From: Tetraselmis striata
Taxonomy: Eukaryota > Chlorophyta > Chlorodendrophyceae > Chlorodendrales > Chlorodendraceae
Direction of reading: 5' to 3'
DNA length: 64,000 bases
Assembly (NCBI GenBank): GCA_006384855.1
Contig: VCJN01000053.1
Span: forward strand, 111,722 to 175,721
A program made the translations under genes and the position numbers. Each line of letters starts with the position of its first letter. Positions within the stretch are counted from its first letter, which is position 1. This document shows positions 15,967-28,399 of the stretch, piece after piece. The notes below the pieces were generated by a model, which was not told the origin of the DNA, searched no databases, and saw nothing but the letters and a program-made list of their open reading frames with translations.

Positions 15967-16064
15967 CGAGGTTCCGGTGTACGGCGGGCGAGTTCTGTGG
16001 TGTGTAAGGGTGCGTGTCTGCGGCTCGCTGTGTGTGAGAGACAGTCTATTGGCGGAAGGGGGAT

Positions 16065-16102
<38 letters not shown>

Positions 16103-16222
16103 CGGGCGATTAGCGAGGATTCCAGCCTGAATGACTAGGCGGTTGGGAGTGGTGCCGCTATTGGGACTTGGGCCGAGGCGGCTCGGCAGGTGCAGCACGG
16201 CACTTCGATCTCCCCCGCCCCT

Positions 16223-16253
<31 letters not shown>

Positions 16254-17001
16254 CCACCACCACCGCCTTACCGCCTTGCACTCCGGCCTGTACCCACCGC
16301 CCCGACTTGTCTTCACCCGACTCTTCCCTGTGTGACCAATCCTATCACACCGCCTCGACTTCCTTTCGTCGCAGCAAGGAAATAAAACGTCTACCCGTAG
16401 AGGGTGCCTCGGCTCGGGGATCACTGTGTGACACGAAAATGTCATAAGGAGTATATTAGGCGGTTTTGTTCTGACGAACTTGTGTATAGGGTTTCCGCCC
16501 TAACGCTTTTCCGGCTACCGTGCTGCTCAGTGGTACGGGTTACTAGGCACCTGTCGTCGTAGTTGCGCCCTACTTTTTGGGTGCAGCACGAGCAGACATA
16601 AAAGCAGCCATACCAGCTGAGCCTGCCATTTTCCAGTTTCGTTGCGTTAACACGCAGCGATTTACTGTCTCGCAACCTGTTGCGAGCAAGGTCACCCTAG
16701 GTTGTTCAAGACCACACCCGGCTCACCACCCGTATGCGAAATTCTCATCCGTACGTCCGTGCGCCATCATATCAAATGGAGCAGATGAAGAATCATTCCG
16801 TCGTTGAGCTAACACGCGAATCGCTAAAAACGGCATGAAGGCCCGGTCTACATTGCAACGCGAGCTAGGAACAACGTTAGCTCAACTGACGCCTCGTGAC
16901 CGTGTTGTCGATGGAGACGGAGTACATAAATCTGGTTCGCTTCCGGGCAGCGCGTCACGGGACAGCCGACAGGCAGCGGGGGAGCCGCAGAGCGTCCCGA
17001 C

Positions 17002-17505
17002 ATGCTAGAGCTAGCCGAGAGCGGCCGTGTCGGAGCAAAATCCGTGAGTGACGATAACGACTACCTCGCGGTGCTAGAGCTACTGCAGCGAGCGGAGTCT
17101 GGTTACGAGGCAGTTCAACCGGTCATCAGCCGGGTGCTGCCTGGGCTCTTTCCCTTGAGTAGCACCGACCTGGCGAACGAGTACCTCAAGTTGGATAACA
17201 TGCGTCTGCCGGCCCAGGATGAGTATATTTGGATGTCGAATTTCGGAGCCCACATGGCCGCACTCCTCGTAGCTCTCGACGAGCTGCTACCCTACGTCCA
17301 TGCTGCCAATCAAGACTTCACCCCCTATCTCGCGCGTGCTCGCAATCACGCCGAGGCCATCGACACTGCGTTTTCGCTTTCGTCTAGCCTTCCCCTAATG
17401 TGGTCAAACGTATGCACGGTGGCCAAGGCGTTTTGGACGTATTGCGAGCCCAGCGTTTTCAGCCTGCGGCCAAGCATATGGTCTTTGCGATTTTTGGGGA
17501 CCTGA
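17002..17505 (+). pseudogene. gag-like remnant, copy 2
   Basis: The frame is the counterpart of 2491-2994 and carries the same frameshifts. It reads LELAESGRVGAKSV to LARARNHAEAID before losing homology with the intact protein. A TAG-type stop and indels upstream remove the N-terminus. Confidence 0.7.
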
Positions 17506-18114
17506 TGAAAGACTACGAGCGTCGCGTCTTCGAGGCGGTGGTTGCCAGCAGCGCATAAGCTACCGCTACTGCTCGTGTTGCAGCAGCGGCTGCATGACGC
17601 GGGCGTAGACGTGGGCGTGGCGGCGGTCGCGGGCGTGGCCGCGAAGGTGAGCATGAGTGACGGTGTGGGGCGCCTTTCGTCGGACGGAGCTGCTGGCGCT
17701 TTATTGCGAGGCCATCTTTATTCGGTGACCGCCGCGCACGGCGAACCCTACCAGCTCAACGGCGAGATGAGAGCCATGTGTCCGAGCCGGACCGCCCCCT
17801 CCCCCCGATCTTGCAAACTTCATTTAGACCTTCCTCGGTGCGGCGCTTCTTACAGCTAATACAACCGAGTGCGGCTCAACCATCCGCGCACATGCGCATG
17901 GCGGCTCAACAGTCCGCCTTCCGTACCATACATCTCATCACTACTGCGTCCGTCGGTCGTCGCACTGCGTGTAACAACTGGTTCGCAACGACCAAGTTTC
18001 GCGCGTGTACGTTACGCGCGTGACATGCGCTACGAGCGCGGGGAGGCCCTCCTACCTAAACCTAGCCCCGCAAACCCGTACTAATGTTGTTGCAAACCCG
18101 TCCAGCAACTACCG

Positions 18115-19380
18115 GCCAACCGCCGGAAGCCTAACCGTGGCCGCCAAGTACTTTGCTAAAATGAACCGCCCCAATGTAACTCCGTCGGTCAAGCGCCGAT
18201 CTTACATAATTGACGAGCCCGAAGCTGTCGCCCCTTTGGGCTGCTTCACTCCGGTCTCGCTTACATGAGGCGTTCGGCTCAGACGAGCTGGGACAGCGGA
18301 CCGTCGACCTACTCTGACTCCAACTCCCTCACCGCCCAGACGCTCAAGAGCTACGCCGGCGGACTGTCTCAGTTCGCGGAGTTCTGCCACGACTGCAACA
18401 GCCCGTTGGAGGCGACCATTGCTACTCCCGTCCGGTATGTTGCTTGGACCGGTGAGCGGGGGCACATTGGGGCTAAGTCGTTGTTGCAGCCCTGTTTGTC
18501 AGCAATCAACACGTTCTTTGAGCTACACAACCTTGACTTGATCGCCAAGGACAGCCGGCAACATACCGCGGCTCGTCGTGGCTTGATGCTGAGGCAACGC
18601 GGCATGGAGGCTGCCCCTTTGCGAGTCCCTTTGACTGCTGATGTCGCTTACAGCTTCGTCGAGCGTGCATAGTCGATTGTGTCTACTCTCCTCCCCGAGT
18701 ACGAGTATGACTCCCGAGCCCTCATGGCCTCGGTTGTCAACTTCATGTTCTTTGCTAGGGGATCTACATGCGTGTCCTGCCGAGTGCTGGACGTGAATGT
18801 CGACGACTACACCATTACCATGCAGTTGTACCGCCGCGAGAAAGCCGCGCCGGTCGACGCGGCCCATACGACATGCGCGTACTGCTCCTTCCTGTGTCGG
18901 AGCACCCGCGCATTGCGCGTCTCCTGCACCACTTCATCGACCACGTACAGTCTACCCCCTTGTTCCCTTGTTGCCTTGTTCCCTTGGCCGAAACAGCCTT
19001 CCGGGCGGTCACCCCGAGCGAGCAGTCCAAATATTGGACTGCCGCCACCATGTCGGACTGGCTTCCTACAACCGTTCGTCTTGTCGGTGCTCCCCCCCCC
19101 CCCCCCCCCCCCACACCGCCGGCACTTCCTGGAGCTCACACAGCCTTCGCAAGGAAGCAGCATCTGCCGCTAACGCCATCGGAACCCCACTGTCCTACTT
19201 TCGCTACCAAGCAGGCGGCTGGGCTACTAAGTCCGACGTCGTTCTGGACTACATCGACCCCAACGGCCTCCCTTCGCCTGGAGCGTGTTTCTTCTTCAGC
19301 CACATCGCGCCCCTCCGCCACTTCCAATTCCAACAAGACTCCGTAGCGGTGGTCTTCCGCCCGGTGCCCCGTCATGACAT
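18115..19380 (+). pseudogene. Tyrosine recombinase, copy 2, broken
   Basis: This duplicated copy of the broken recombinase has the same TAG after the LTADVAYSFVERA segment (about 18670). The H-x-x-R box (SHSLRK), GGWA and DYIDPN are still legible beyond the C run at about 19092-19112. Confidence 0.85.
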
Positions 19381-20696
19381 GGCGCTACCCCTTCTCCGTC
19401 AATCCACCGCTCTCTCCGATCGCTCATCATTGGCAAAACCAGACTCAACTTTGAAATGTTCTAAAATTGTTTATGGGGTTTCCTCCCTAACGCTTTTCCG
19501 GCTACCGTGTTGCTCAGTGGTACCACACCGGTTCCCCGGGTGCTCGCTAAATAATATCCTCCCGGGGTTGAAGCTGTGTATAGCGGGGTCACAATCCTGA
19601 GATGCAACTACCGAAACGAGTACGAGCAGTGGTTAGTATCCGGTTGATACAGTCAAATATAACGTCATTTGATCAAAACTCAGAGCCCACGTGACCACCC
19701 GTCTCGCCAACCCATCCCGCCCCACCGGTGCCAATCGGACACACCGGCCGGCACCATCACGCGCATACGGCTGTAGCAGCGAGCTAACGTAGGCATATGG
19801 TGGCGTTCAGGTGCCTACTCGTCTTGTGTGTCGCATGCAAGGATGGGGCTGGCGGCGGGATGATGAGGGAGGCGCGCGAGCGGTCACGTGCTAATATTAC
19901 GCATGTAGCGAGTGCCACGTAACCAAAAAGCGTTGCCAGCTACGCATCTCGGATTTGAGACCCGCTTACGGTCTTCATAAACGACTAACTGCGCGAAATG
20001 GTGTGAAGGGTTACTAGGCACCTGTCGTTTCGCCTTTTTTGGGGTGCAACACGAGTAGACATAAAAGCAGCCATAACAGTTGAGCCTGCCATCTTCCAGT
20101 TTAACACCGTTACACGCGGAGCCCCCCTGACACCGTTTTTCCTCCACGCTTTTCACTTATCCTTCTTGCAAGTTTCGGCTCTTGTCCCTGTAAAACAGTC
20201 TGCGCGACCTTTTTGGCAGAACCAGACTCAACTTTGAAACGCCCACAACCCGACGGACCCTGCCATCGTCTTCAGACAAAACCTCGAAATCGACTTCTAT
20301 CGCTCATGGCATCTAGACCTATCCTTAAAAGCCGCCCGCTTTGGCTAGCCCCGCTCTAGGCCGCCGGGTCGAGAGGCTTAGGTTATGGCCTTGAATTGGT
20401 ATGTGCCCCGATTGGGGGGGGAAAGTGGTTTAGATAAGACGTGGATTTCATCGAGTTCGCACACCTCGAGCTATATTGGTGTTGTCGGAGGGAGATTATT
20501 GAAGTGATGGCTGAGTGGCACTGTCACTAATTGGGGCGGGAGAGTCGGCGAGAGTCGGCGTACACGCGTCGAATCACGTCGAAACAATAATGCAACCTAT
20601 TTTGCCCCGAGGCACGCGGTGCATTGTGGTTAGGTCTAAATTAAGGTTTGGGGGCAGCAGTGGGATTGCAAGCTAATATGAATGCCGGTTGGTTCA

Positions 20697-20905
20697 TTTT
20701 GTGCCAAGTCGGGGAAACCAATTCCGTCCAAGCAGGGACAAATCAAAAGAGTGAAGGAAACGGGATGGTTACAAGAAGCTTGCGCCATCGGGGGCTGAAA
20801 CTCTGTCCAAACTGGGACAAAAAGAAGTGCGGGGGCCGTGATGGCTACAAGTAGTTTGTGCCGTCCGGGGCTGAAACTCTGTCAAAGCCGGGACAAAACA
20901 TATGA
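20697..20905 (-). repeat. Three degenerate about 78-bp repeats 3' of the methyltransferase gene
   Basis: Three units begin near 20700, 20781 and 20856. Read on the minus strand each has TTTTGTCCC (or TTTGTCCC) then a spacer and GACAGAGTTT or a variant. This resembles the core of the 24-bp intron minisatellite (GTTTTGTCCC, spacer, TGACAGA). They may be subterminal binding repeats of a mobile element that includes the gene pair to the right; this is inference. Confidence 0.5.
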
Positions 20906-20928
20906 GCGGCTACTTTTGCGGAATTGTA

Positions 20929-23900
20929 CTACATATCATCATCTTCGATCACATAATCCCCTCGGCGCTCTGCCGCCTCTTGCCTCCTCTTCTCCGCCGC
21001 TGCACGCTCTTCCCGCTCCTCTAACTCGGTCATTGGAAGGCGTAGACCCGGCCACTTCTCGAAGTCATTTGGACGCAGTCTTTGAGTCTCGTCCCATGGC
21101 TTCTCTTTGAACCATGAGGTCATCCTGGACTTCATCCCAGCGATTTGCGTCTTCTGGTTGTCAATGAGGATCGTCTTCAAGTTCCTGTGTGTGAACGAGT
21201 AGCTATGATCCATATGTTCCCACCACACGGAAAAGGCCGCAGCGACCTGGAAAAGGCGTGGCAAACCGCACAAGGCGTTAATTTTTTTATGCTGACCCCA
21301 TTAAGACACTCACCCGGGTTGCACCCCTCACGCACCGCGGTTGTCCCCGTTCCGGCTGTGACGTCGACGATTGTTGTCCCGTCTGTTGCCGCCATCTTAA
21401 GGTGCTTGGCGAAGAGAGCGATAGGCTTTTGGTACTTGTTCACCGTCTGTCTGTTCTCGTCCTTCAATTTCGCACTGTCTTTGAAGTGACCCAACATGAT
21501 GGATGTAGAGAATCTGGAAAGGCACAACCGGCTTAGCGAGTAAATAAATACAAGCCGGCTATTTTCCACGGATCAAATCTCACCTTCGGGGATCATCGAA
21601 ACGGATGATGTCAGCTATGATGCTTGGCGGGGGCTTCCTGACGTAGAGGTAGTACTCAGCGTCGTGACGCAGAGAGCTGCCCATCTTCATCCCGCAATCC
21701 TTGGCCCAAGTCAGGACGTGATAGATGAGGTCCTCAGCTTGTTTTTGAACGGCTGTGATTGCGGATCCAAGTTGCTTGTCCGAGAGGTGAATGAAGAAAT
21801 GGCACCCATCGAGAGCAGTGTGGACGTCAGAAGATCCAGTCAGGATATTCAACTGCCTGCGCGGGGGAAACATCGGGAATGAGATAAATGAAAGCACAGT
21901 CATCTACGCACCGGGGTTGTGGGGGTTGTCTTGCCTGGCGAAAGCAAACACGTCGTTGAAGTCGTCCGTACCCCACGCTGCATCCTTCGAGTCCCATGTG
22001 TGCGAACCAGCTCCGAAAAGCGCGTCGGCAATGAAGACTGTTGCCTTTCTGGCACGAACTGCCGACATGGCGTCCGCGACGAATTGTTTTGTCGCGGGAG
22101 CCTTGAAGTTCCCCTCCACAATGCAAGTCTTGCAAAGCTCCGTGTTCAACCACACCTTGTCATCCTTGTCGACCCCTTCTCCCTTGGGCATCACCGGAAG
22201 TTCCTCGGCATGTGTGTATTAGAAATCAGATTCGGGTTAATAGCTCACAACGAAAATTTAGAAGAGCATTTGTGGTTGCACAAGATCTTAGTTACCTTCA
22301 TCGATATCCACAGCTCATTAGAAACATTCGGAGCGGAAACCGCGATAAGCTCCGGCGCACATGCCAGAAGAGCAATCTCTGTGAAGAAGGAGATGACCAA
22401 GTCCGGCATCTGATTCTTGATGCGATACGCCTCACTCCTGATGGTGGTGTTGGTGGCCGCGATATGCTCTCGCACCGGTAGTGGTGTGAGACAATCGGCG
22501 GATTTCATGTCCCCCCATCTGGCAGGAGGGGTCAGCAAGACCATCAACGGACCGGATCGATGAGCACCTTTGAACAAATCCTGGAACTTTCTAGGGAAGC
22601 CTGTTGGGCCGAGGTCATCAACCTTGGCTCGGAACTTGGTGATGGCGTCAAGGCGAGCGGCCGCTTGCTCTTCCGACACATCGTCATCCACATCCATTTC
22701 GATGATGTGGTCCGAGAGATATTTCCCCCAGTTCCTGGCCGATTCGTCCGGCGTCAGCAGTTGGAGTTCCTGTCCGTGTCCCTTTGCCGTGCCAATGGCA
22801 TTCATGAGCTTGATGCTTGCTCGACGCAAGAGATCGCGAAACCTCCAGGTCTCAATCATCGCGATCCACTCCGCGTTGGTGTGCGTAACAGCCATGGGGC
22901 CATTGTCGCCGGCATGCTTTATGTCATCCACCAGCTCGTAGAGGCTCGGGGTCACACTGTGCTCGCCTTGGATGAGCAGTCCAACCACCAGGTACATCTG
23001 GCCCACAAGGAGATCCGCGCTGTCGCTCTGCTTGGCAAGAGACGGCTCGTCTAGCCAGGGCGCATGGGGTCCAAAGCCGACATCCCGGGTCGGAAAACAA
23101 ACTTCAGTATGGAGAAAGGAATCAATGATAGTATTCCATGTGATTAAGACACTGGGGTCGGTCACAACTTACCTCCATGAGGGCGACTCGGAAGTGAGCT
23201 CTGTCTTTGCCGAAGCCGTACTTCTTGTTATCGAGGATTGCATTGATAGGCTTCCGAATTGCTTCGTAAACCTTGCTCACATCCTTCGGGTTGAGTTGCC
23301 TGCCGCTATTGAGGCGCTTGACTCTATCGAGTTCTTGCTGGTAGTACACAAACAGGTCTCCGAGTTTGGTTCTGGCTTCGTCCCATCCTCGAACCCCGAG
23401 GTCCACATGCCGGTAGGCTTCAGAAATCTGCTCAAGGGGCTCAAAAACAATGCGCAAATCATTTGTCAGAATCTAGCAGCATTAACAACACGATAATTTT
23501 TCATCATGTACGCAACTCACCGTTCTGGGCGCGTTTCGTCCCACTGATGACAGACCGTTTCGTCCCACAGATGACAAACCGTTTCGTCCCGCTAAGGACA
23601 GAACGTTTCGTCCCACTGATGACAGACCGTTTCGTCCCGCTGATGACAGAACGTTTCGTCCCGCTGATGACATAACGTTTCGTCCCGCTGATGACAGACC
23701 GTTTCGTCCCACTGTCACATATTTTTAACCCGCTAACGACAGAACGACTTTTGTCACACTTTACGCCTATTTGCTGCCACGGTCAGCTTAGTAATAATTT
23801 GGGAGAATGGGTCACTCACCAGGAGTTTGTGCATCGACGTGTCTCCCACGACGGTAGGTGTGACCCGCCTCGTTGAGCTTCATAGACATGTAGCGGCAGA

Positions 23901-26900
23901 CTTCCGGCGAGAGGCCGATGTACACCTTAGCCGACGTGAGGTGGATGCCTTTGTTGGCTTTGTAGATTTCCGGGTAGTTTTCTTTCACCATGCGCTTCGC
24001 CTCCCGTCTCTGGCTGCCGTCGATGTTGGCTTGAAGCGCGCCGTATGCGCTAAGAAACTCGATGATGACGTCGATCTCTGGCTTGTAGGAACTTGAATCC
24101 GCCAACCTCGGGTTCTCCCCGCCTTCGTGTGCTGCGACTAGCTCCTTGAAGTTGGCCATGGTCAGAGCGAGGGGCTCGTACTCTTCGGAGAAACAATCGC
24201 GGTTCTTGTGGACTACTGGAAAGGACACCGAGAAATTCTCGGCGGACAGGGAAGGATTCCTCTGAATAACAAATGCAAGAAATGGATGTCAGTAAGTTGC
24301 ATTGTGTATTGATTTATATGTAACTACACATATCTGACTTGGATAGGTACAACAGGTCGCGATAGGCTTTTACCTTGTAGCTTTGCGCCACCATATTGCA
24401 GTCTTGCAGCTTTGGGGAACGGAATTCAAATTCCGGCGGCGGAGCGACGAACTTATCGGATATGAAGCTGAAAATGTGAGGCAGCCCCGTATCCTTGTCG
24501 ACGACGAGGTTGACTCTGTCGGCGTATAACGTGTTGATGTCGCCACCGTGAGATGTCTTCACCTCTGGATCAGCAATCTCGACTCTGAGGTGGCCGTAAG
24601 AGATCCAGTCGACGGCACCGGTGTTGTGGAAGCCATTCAAGGCCGGCGGGACGGCCAACGTGTTGACGTATGGAAGCGCGTTCCTAAAATCCTTGTCAAT
24701 GTTGGCCAAGTCATTGATGTCAATCTGACCAGACGCGAAACCTGTCAGCGCCTGAGCCAGCACATTGCGCTCGACCAAAGTCCATGCGTAGTAAGACTGG
24801 AACCGCGGTTGGAAGCATAGTGGCGGCTGGATCGCGTGGAGTAGCAACCTCTCAAAGCTGACATCGATCCTGAACTCCTTGTGCACTGTCAAGCGATAAG
24901 GTTCAAGACAGATCTGCGGTAACAAGCATAAGAATATTAATACTTATTGAAACACGACATTGACACGAGTTCAGACATCATATAAGCTTTACTCACCCCG
25001 TAGTTTCCGGCCGAGTCCAGCTCGACGTCCTTGATCTTTCCGATACACGCGAGAAGTGGCCCCTTCGGATCATCGAAAAAGTCCTTGCTAGTCAGCAGGC
25101 TCGCCTTGTGCAATTCGATGTACAAATAGATCTGTACCTCAGCACTTGCGTTCTTGAACCAATGGATAGTCCAGCTCCTTGAGGTAAAGTCGCTGTAGGA
25201 GTCATGTTCTTGGGACCCGTCCCTCTCGTCAAAGAAGTCGTCGTAAGAGGCGACCGTCATCAGCTTTATTTGTCTTCCTCTCGGGTCCGGGAGTGCCGGT
25301 GATGTCGAGAGCTTGCTTACGCTTCTCCGCCGCCCGTTGCCTCTGTTCTTCCTCTGTGCCGAAGACCTCTTCATCCGTGCACATACTGAGGAATTCAGGA
25401 ACCCTTCTCGGAGCCTCGGCAATAGGGGCTCGAGAACAAGAGGCTCCAGAACCGGACGCTTGCCCGGTAGTCGGCGCTGGAGTCTCGAGCTCGGCCTCTG
25501 GCTCCGGGTCAAGCCGAGTGGGCTCGGGCTCCGGCTCGGGCTCCATCTGAGTTGGCTCAGTTTCAGGCTCATGTCGAGGCTCTGGCTCGAGCTCATTGGG
25601 CTCTGTTTCAGGCTCCGGCTCCGGCTCCGGCTCAGTGTGCTCTATTTTAGGCTCAGGCTATGTTTCCGGTACTTGAGGCGGGCCTTTAGACAAAGAAGAG
25701 CCTTGATTCGGGGAACCTGTAAAGAATGAGTAGAGAGTATTCAACACACCTGCGGTGGGCGTCACGATTAACTACTGAACGGTATCGCCATACACCATCA
25801 AAGCCAAGCGTGATTTTTCTTACCTGGGGATCCCGATTTACCAGCTGCTTCCGACGCGGTTGCCTGCGCCAATTTACCTGTTGGAACGTCAGATAACTCA
25901 TTGACGAGAAAGTAATCGATGTAAGGGTGAGAAGGCAGGGAGTGATACTTTCAGTCACAATTACCTGGAGTCACAATCGTCTCGGAAACCTTTTCTTTTC
26001 CCTTGGATTCCTTTGAAGCTTGAGTCGCTACTGGCTCATTTGCGCGTCCTTTCGAACCTGTCCACGCACATGATTTCAAACAATGTAAATATGACACAGT
26101 GCACTCACAAAGGCAGGGATTGATACTTTCAGTCACAATTACCTGGAGTCACAATCGTTTCTGAAACTTTTTCTTTTCCCTTGGATTCCTTTGAAGCTTT
26201 AGTCGCTACTGGCTCATGTGCGCGTCCTTTCGAACCTGTCAACACCCATGATTTCAAACAATGTCAATATGACACAGTGCACTCACAAACAATATATGAT
26301 TGAAGAGGCAAGGACCTGATTGATAGTAAGCTTGCATGAGCTTTTCGTAATCGATTAGCCTTCGCGCTGTCTGCATTTGAGCATTTGAGAGGACTTGTCC
26401 GCTCTTGATTCGGGCCCTCAAAAGCAAGGCGGCCGATCTTTCTCCTTGCGAGTGCGTGCCGTAAGCCGGCACCCTACCTCCTAAAAGGCTCGGTTTCCAG
26501 GGGTTACCTGATGCCTCAGCGCCGGCTCTAGCTGCAGAAGCTGAGGCTGCACGGCTCTTCTTCGCAGCCGGCTGCTCGGGCACAGAAGATGACGCCTTGT
26601 GTTTTCTCCCGACTAGCGCTCCGAGCGCGTCGAATTCTTTTGCTTTCTCGGTAGGTTTTGATGTCCGCTTGGACCTTCGACCTATAAATATCATATCCTG
26701 TCAGACCGTTTCGTCCCGCTGATGACATACCGTTTCGTCCCACTGATGACAGACCGTTTCGTCCCGCTGATGACAGACCGTTTCGTCCCACTGATGACAG
26801 ACCGTTTCGTCCCGCTGATGACAAACCGTTTCGTCCCACTGATGACAAACCGTTTCGTCCCACTGATGACATACCGATTCGTCCCACTGATGACAGACCG

Positions 26901-27864
26901 TTTCGTCCCGCTGATGACATAACGTCTCGTCCCACTGATGACAGACCGTTTCGTCCCACTGATGCCAGACCGTTTCGTCCCGCTGATGACAAACCGTCGT
27001 TTCGTCCCACTGATGACAAACCGTTTCGTCCCGCTGATGACAAACCGTTTCGTCCCGCTGATGACAAACCGTTTCGTCCCACTGATGACAAACCGTTTCG
27101 TCCCACTCATGACAGACCGTTTTGTCCCGCTGATGACAGACCGTTTCGTCCCACTGATGACAAACCGTTTCTTCCCACTGATGACAGACCGTTTCGTCCC
27201 GCTGATGACAAACCGTTTCGTCCCACTGATGACAAACCGTTTCGTCCCACTGATGACAAACCGTTTCGTCCCACTGATGACAGACCGTTTCGTCCCACTG
27301 ATGACAAAACTATTTTCAATACATTATGTACTGCGGTTTAATAATGTAATGTCTTTAAGTACTGCGCTTCACACTAATATTAAACCACTCCTTACGGCGG
27401 AGTACATGCAGAGGTTCCCCTTGGCCGCTCTTCACCCCCACCCCTCCCACCACCAATTAGCATCCTTACTGCTTGCCGCAGCTGCCTCGACGGGACGTAA
27501 TACTACCCTGCAGGACCCTGATGCCGCTCGTCTCGTTTGGGTTTCTATTCCCACTAGTCTGCCTACACCTCGAGCGGTCCTAGATTACACCGCTTCTACA
27601 TGGAACCCTAACCGAACTCGCTAGATCTGGCCGCATCACGCGTCGAGCAGGCAGGCGGCTAATGTACGCTGCCACTCGTCTGCCTACACCTCGAGTGGTC
27701 CTAGATTACACCGCTTCTACAGTGAACCCTAACCGAACTCGCTAGATCTGGCCGTAACACGCGTCGAGCAGGCAGGCAGCTACTGTACGCGCGCGCAACT
27801 CACCTGGGGTGGCGTCGTCCTTGTCTTCCTTGTCCTTGGCAGGCTCGTTCTTCTTCGGCGCCAT
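20929..27864 (-). CDS. Large multi-exon protein with C-terminal beta-class N6/N4-type DNA methyltransferase domain
   Basis: Exons read on the minus strand: 27864-27804, 26681-26316, 26235-26143, 26057-25965, 25877-25824, 25716-24997, 24913-24374, 24261-23820, 23472-23173, about 23090-22296, 22203-21912, 21856-21594, 21513-21336, 21246-20929. The N-terminus is charged and Glu-Pro rich; the middle matches no family I know. The end shows the permuted beta-class order: a motif IV-like strand (FIADALFGAGSHTWD, 22.0 kb), AEYYLYVRKPP, YQKPIALFAKHL, then motif I (IVDVTAGTGTTAVAA, the AdoMet loop) and an acidic C-terminus. The usual D/N-P-P-Y/F is D-A-L-F, so activity is uncertain. There is an in-frame TAG at 25658-25660 and a frame break near 25250. 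The exon 9/10 and 11/12 phases do not reconcile as I read them. It is divergent from the transposase-like gene at 28400. It may be a decaying mobile-element gene. Confidence 0.7.
23531..23719 (+). repeat. 24-bp minisatellite, array 1 (about 8 units)
   Basis: The unit is CGTTTCGTCCCACTGATGAC plus four bases (AGAC, AAAC or similar). The array lies between exons 8 and 9 of the methyltransferase gene and ends within 15 bases of a GTGAGT donor-like site on the gene strand. A 23-base segment of the last unit, between CAG and GTGAGT, would restore the frame between those exons, so part of the array may be exonic. Confidence 0.9.
25935..26290 (-). repeat. Tandem duplication of one exon with its introns (2 x 178 bp)
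   Basis: Two adjacent 178-base units each contain a 93-base exon (26235-26143 and 26057-25965) encoding nearly the same 31 residues (ANEPVATQASKESKGKEKV in one, AHEPVATKASKESKGKEKV in the other) plus flanking intron. Both exons are phase 1 at each end, so duplication preserved the frame. Confidence 0.9.
26701..27310 (+). repeat. 24-bp minisatellite, array 2 (about 25 units)
   Basis: The unit and orientation match array 1, with one unit carrying a 3-base insertion near 27000. It sits in intron 1 of the methyltransferase gene, ending about 20 bases from the acceptor of exon 2 (26682). The unit is 8 codons long and has no stop in most frames, which makes misleading long open frames on both strands. 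Confidence 0.93.
27552..27793. repeat. Tandem repeat, 2 x 121 bp
   Basis: Two neighbouring units share CTGCCTACACCTCGAG, GGTCCTAGATTACACCGCTT and CTAACCGAACTCGCTAGATC at an offset of 121 bases. They lie in intron 1 of the methyltransferase gene, directly downstream of its first exon. Confidence 0.9.
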
Positions 27865-28399
27865 TCTGGCGGTAGGTAGGTTGACGCGGTAGATGAGCGG
27901 GTTTCTTGGTGGGAAGCGGTGAGGGAGAGGTGGAAATGACGTGGTTTCTGTCTGCCGCCGCTCTGACCCCTGCTGGACCAACGGCGCGCGTGCGCACACT
28001 ATAGTGTACCTCGTCGTCGTCATCAGGTTCATGTATTTTGCACCGCGACGAATATACAAGGCTAACTACTGCGACTATATATTACTATTACAGGAAGATA
28101 AAATATTCCCTACTCGAGAGTCATAACGGTACGAGAGTACAGTGGCGTGGCAATAATATTCCTTCATGGGATGATATATTCCTTGCATTGGATTCGGGTG
28201 TACTTACTAGTATAGAACTATTTCCGACATACGAAAGAAACACGAAATAATACGGTATTTGAGTCCTCAATTATTTTGACCCGTAGCTGGATATTATGCC
28301 CCTGGTCAACGGCCCGTCCGAGAACGGTCATCGGCCGTCACTCTTCCTCACCACAGATCACAGTCCTTCACCCCCCCCCCCCCACTCGCCCCGCGCTGC
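27865..28399. promoter_or_regulatory. Shared divergent promoter region
   Basis: These 535 bases separate the ATG codons of the methyltransferase gene (27864, minus) and the transposase-like gene (28400, plus). No gene was seen. The middle is AT-rich (about 28040-28260), unlike the surrounding DNA, and a C run at 28371-28383 precedes the plus-strand start. A common promoter is inferred from geometry only. Confidence 0.5.

Larger units (their letters stand above)
16467..20237 (+). mobile_element. Tyrosine-recombinase retroelement, copy 2 (duplicated copy 1)
   Basis: This is the same element as 1956-5729, carried by the segmental duplication, with the same A2 insertion and the same in-frame stop in the recombinase. 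The C run and the TTCCCTTG repeat are shorter here. Since both copies share their defects, the element was dead before the duplication. Confidence 0.85.

Noticed and set aside
26701..27310. CRISPR-like array
   Set aside because: Units are contiguous 24-mers without unique spacers, in a eukaryotic intron; it is a minisatellite.
26701..27310. Long open frames through the minisatellite as coding repeats
   Set aside because: The unit is divisible by three and stop-free in most frames on both strands, so openness carries no information; splice sites place the arrays in introns.
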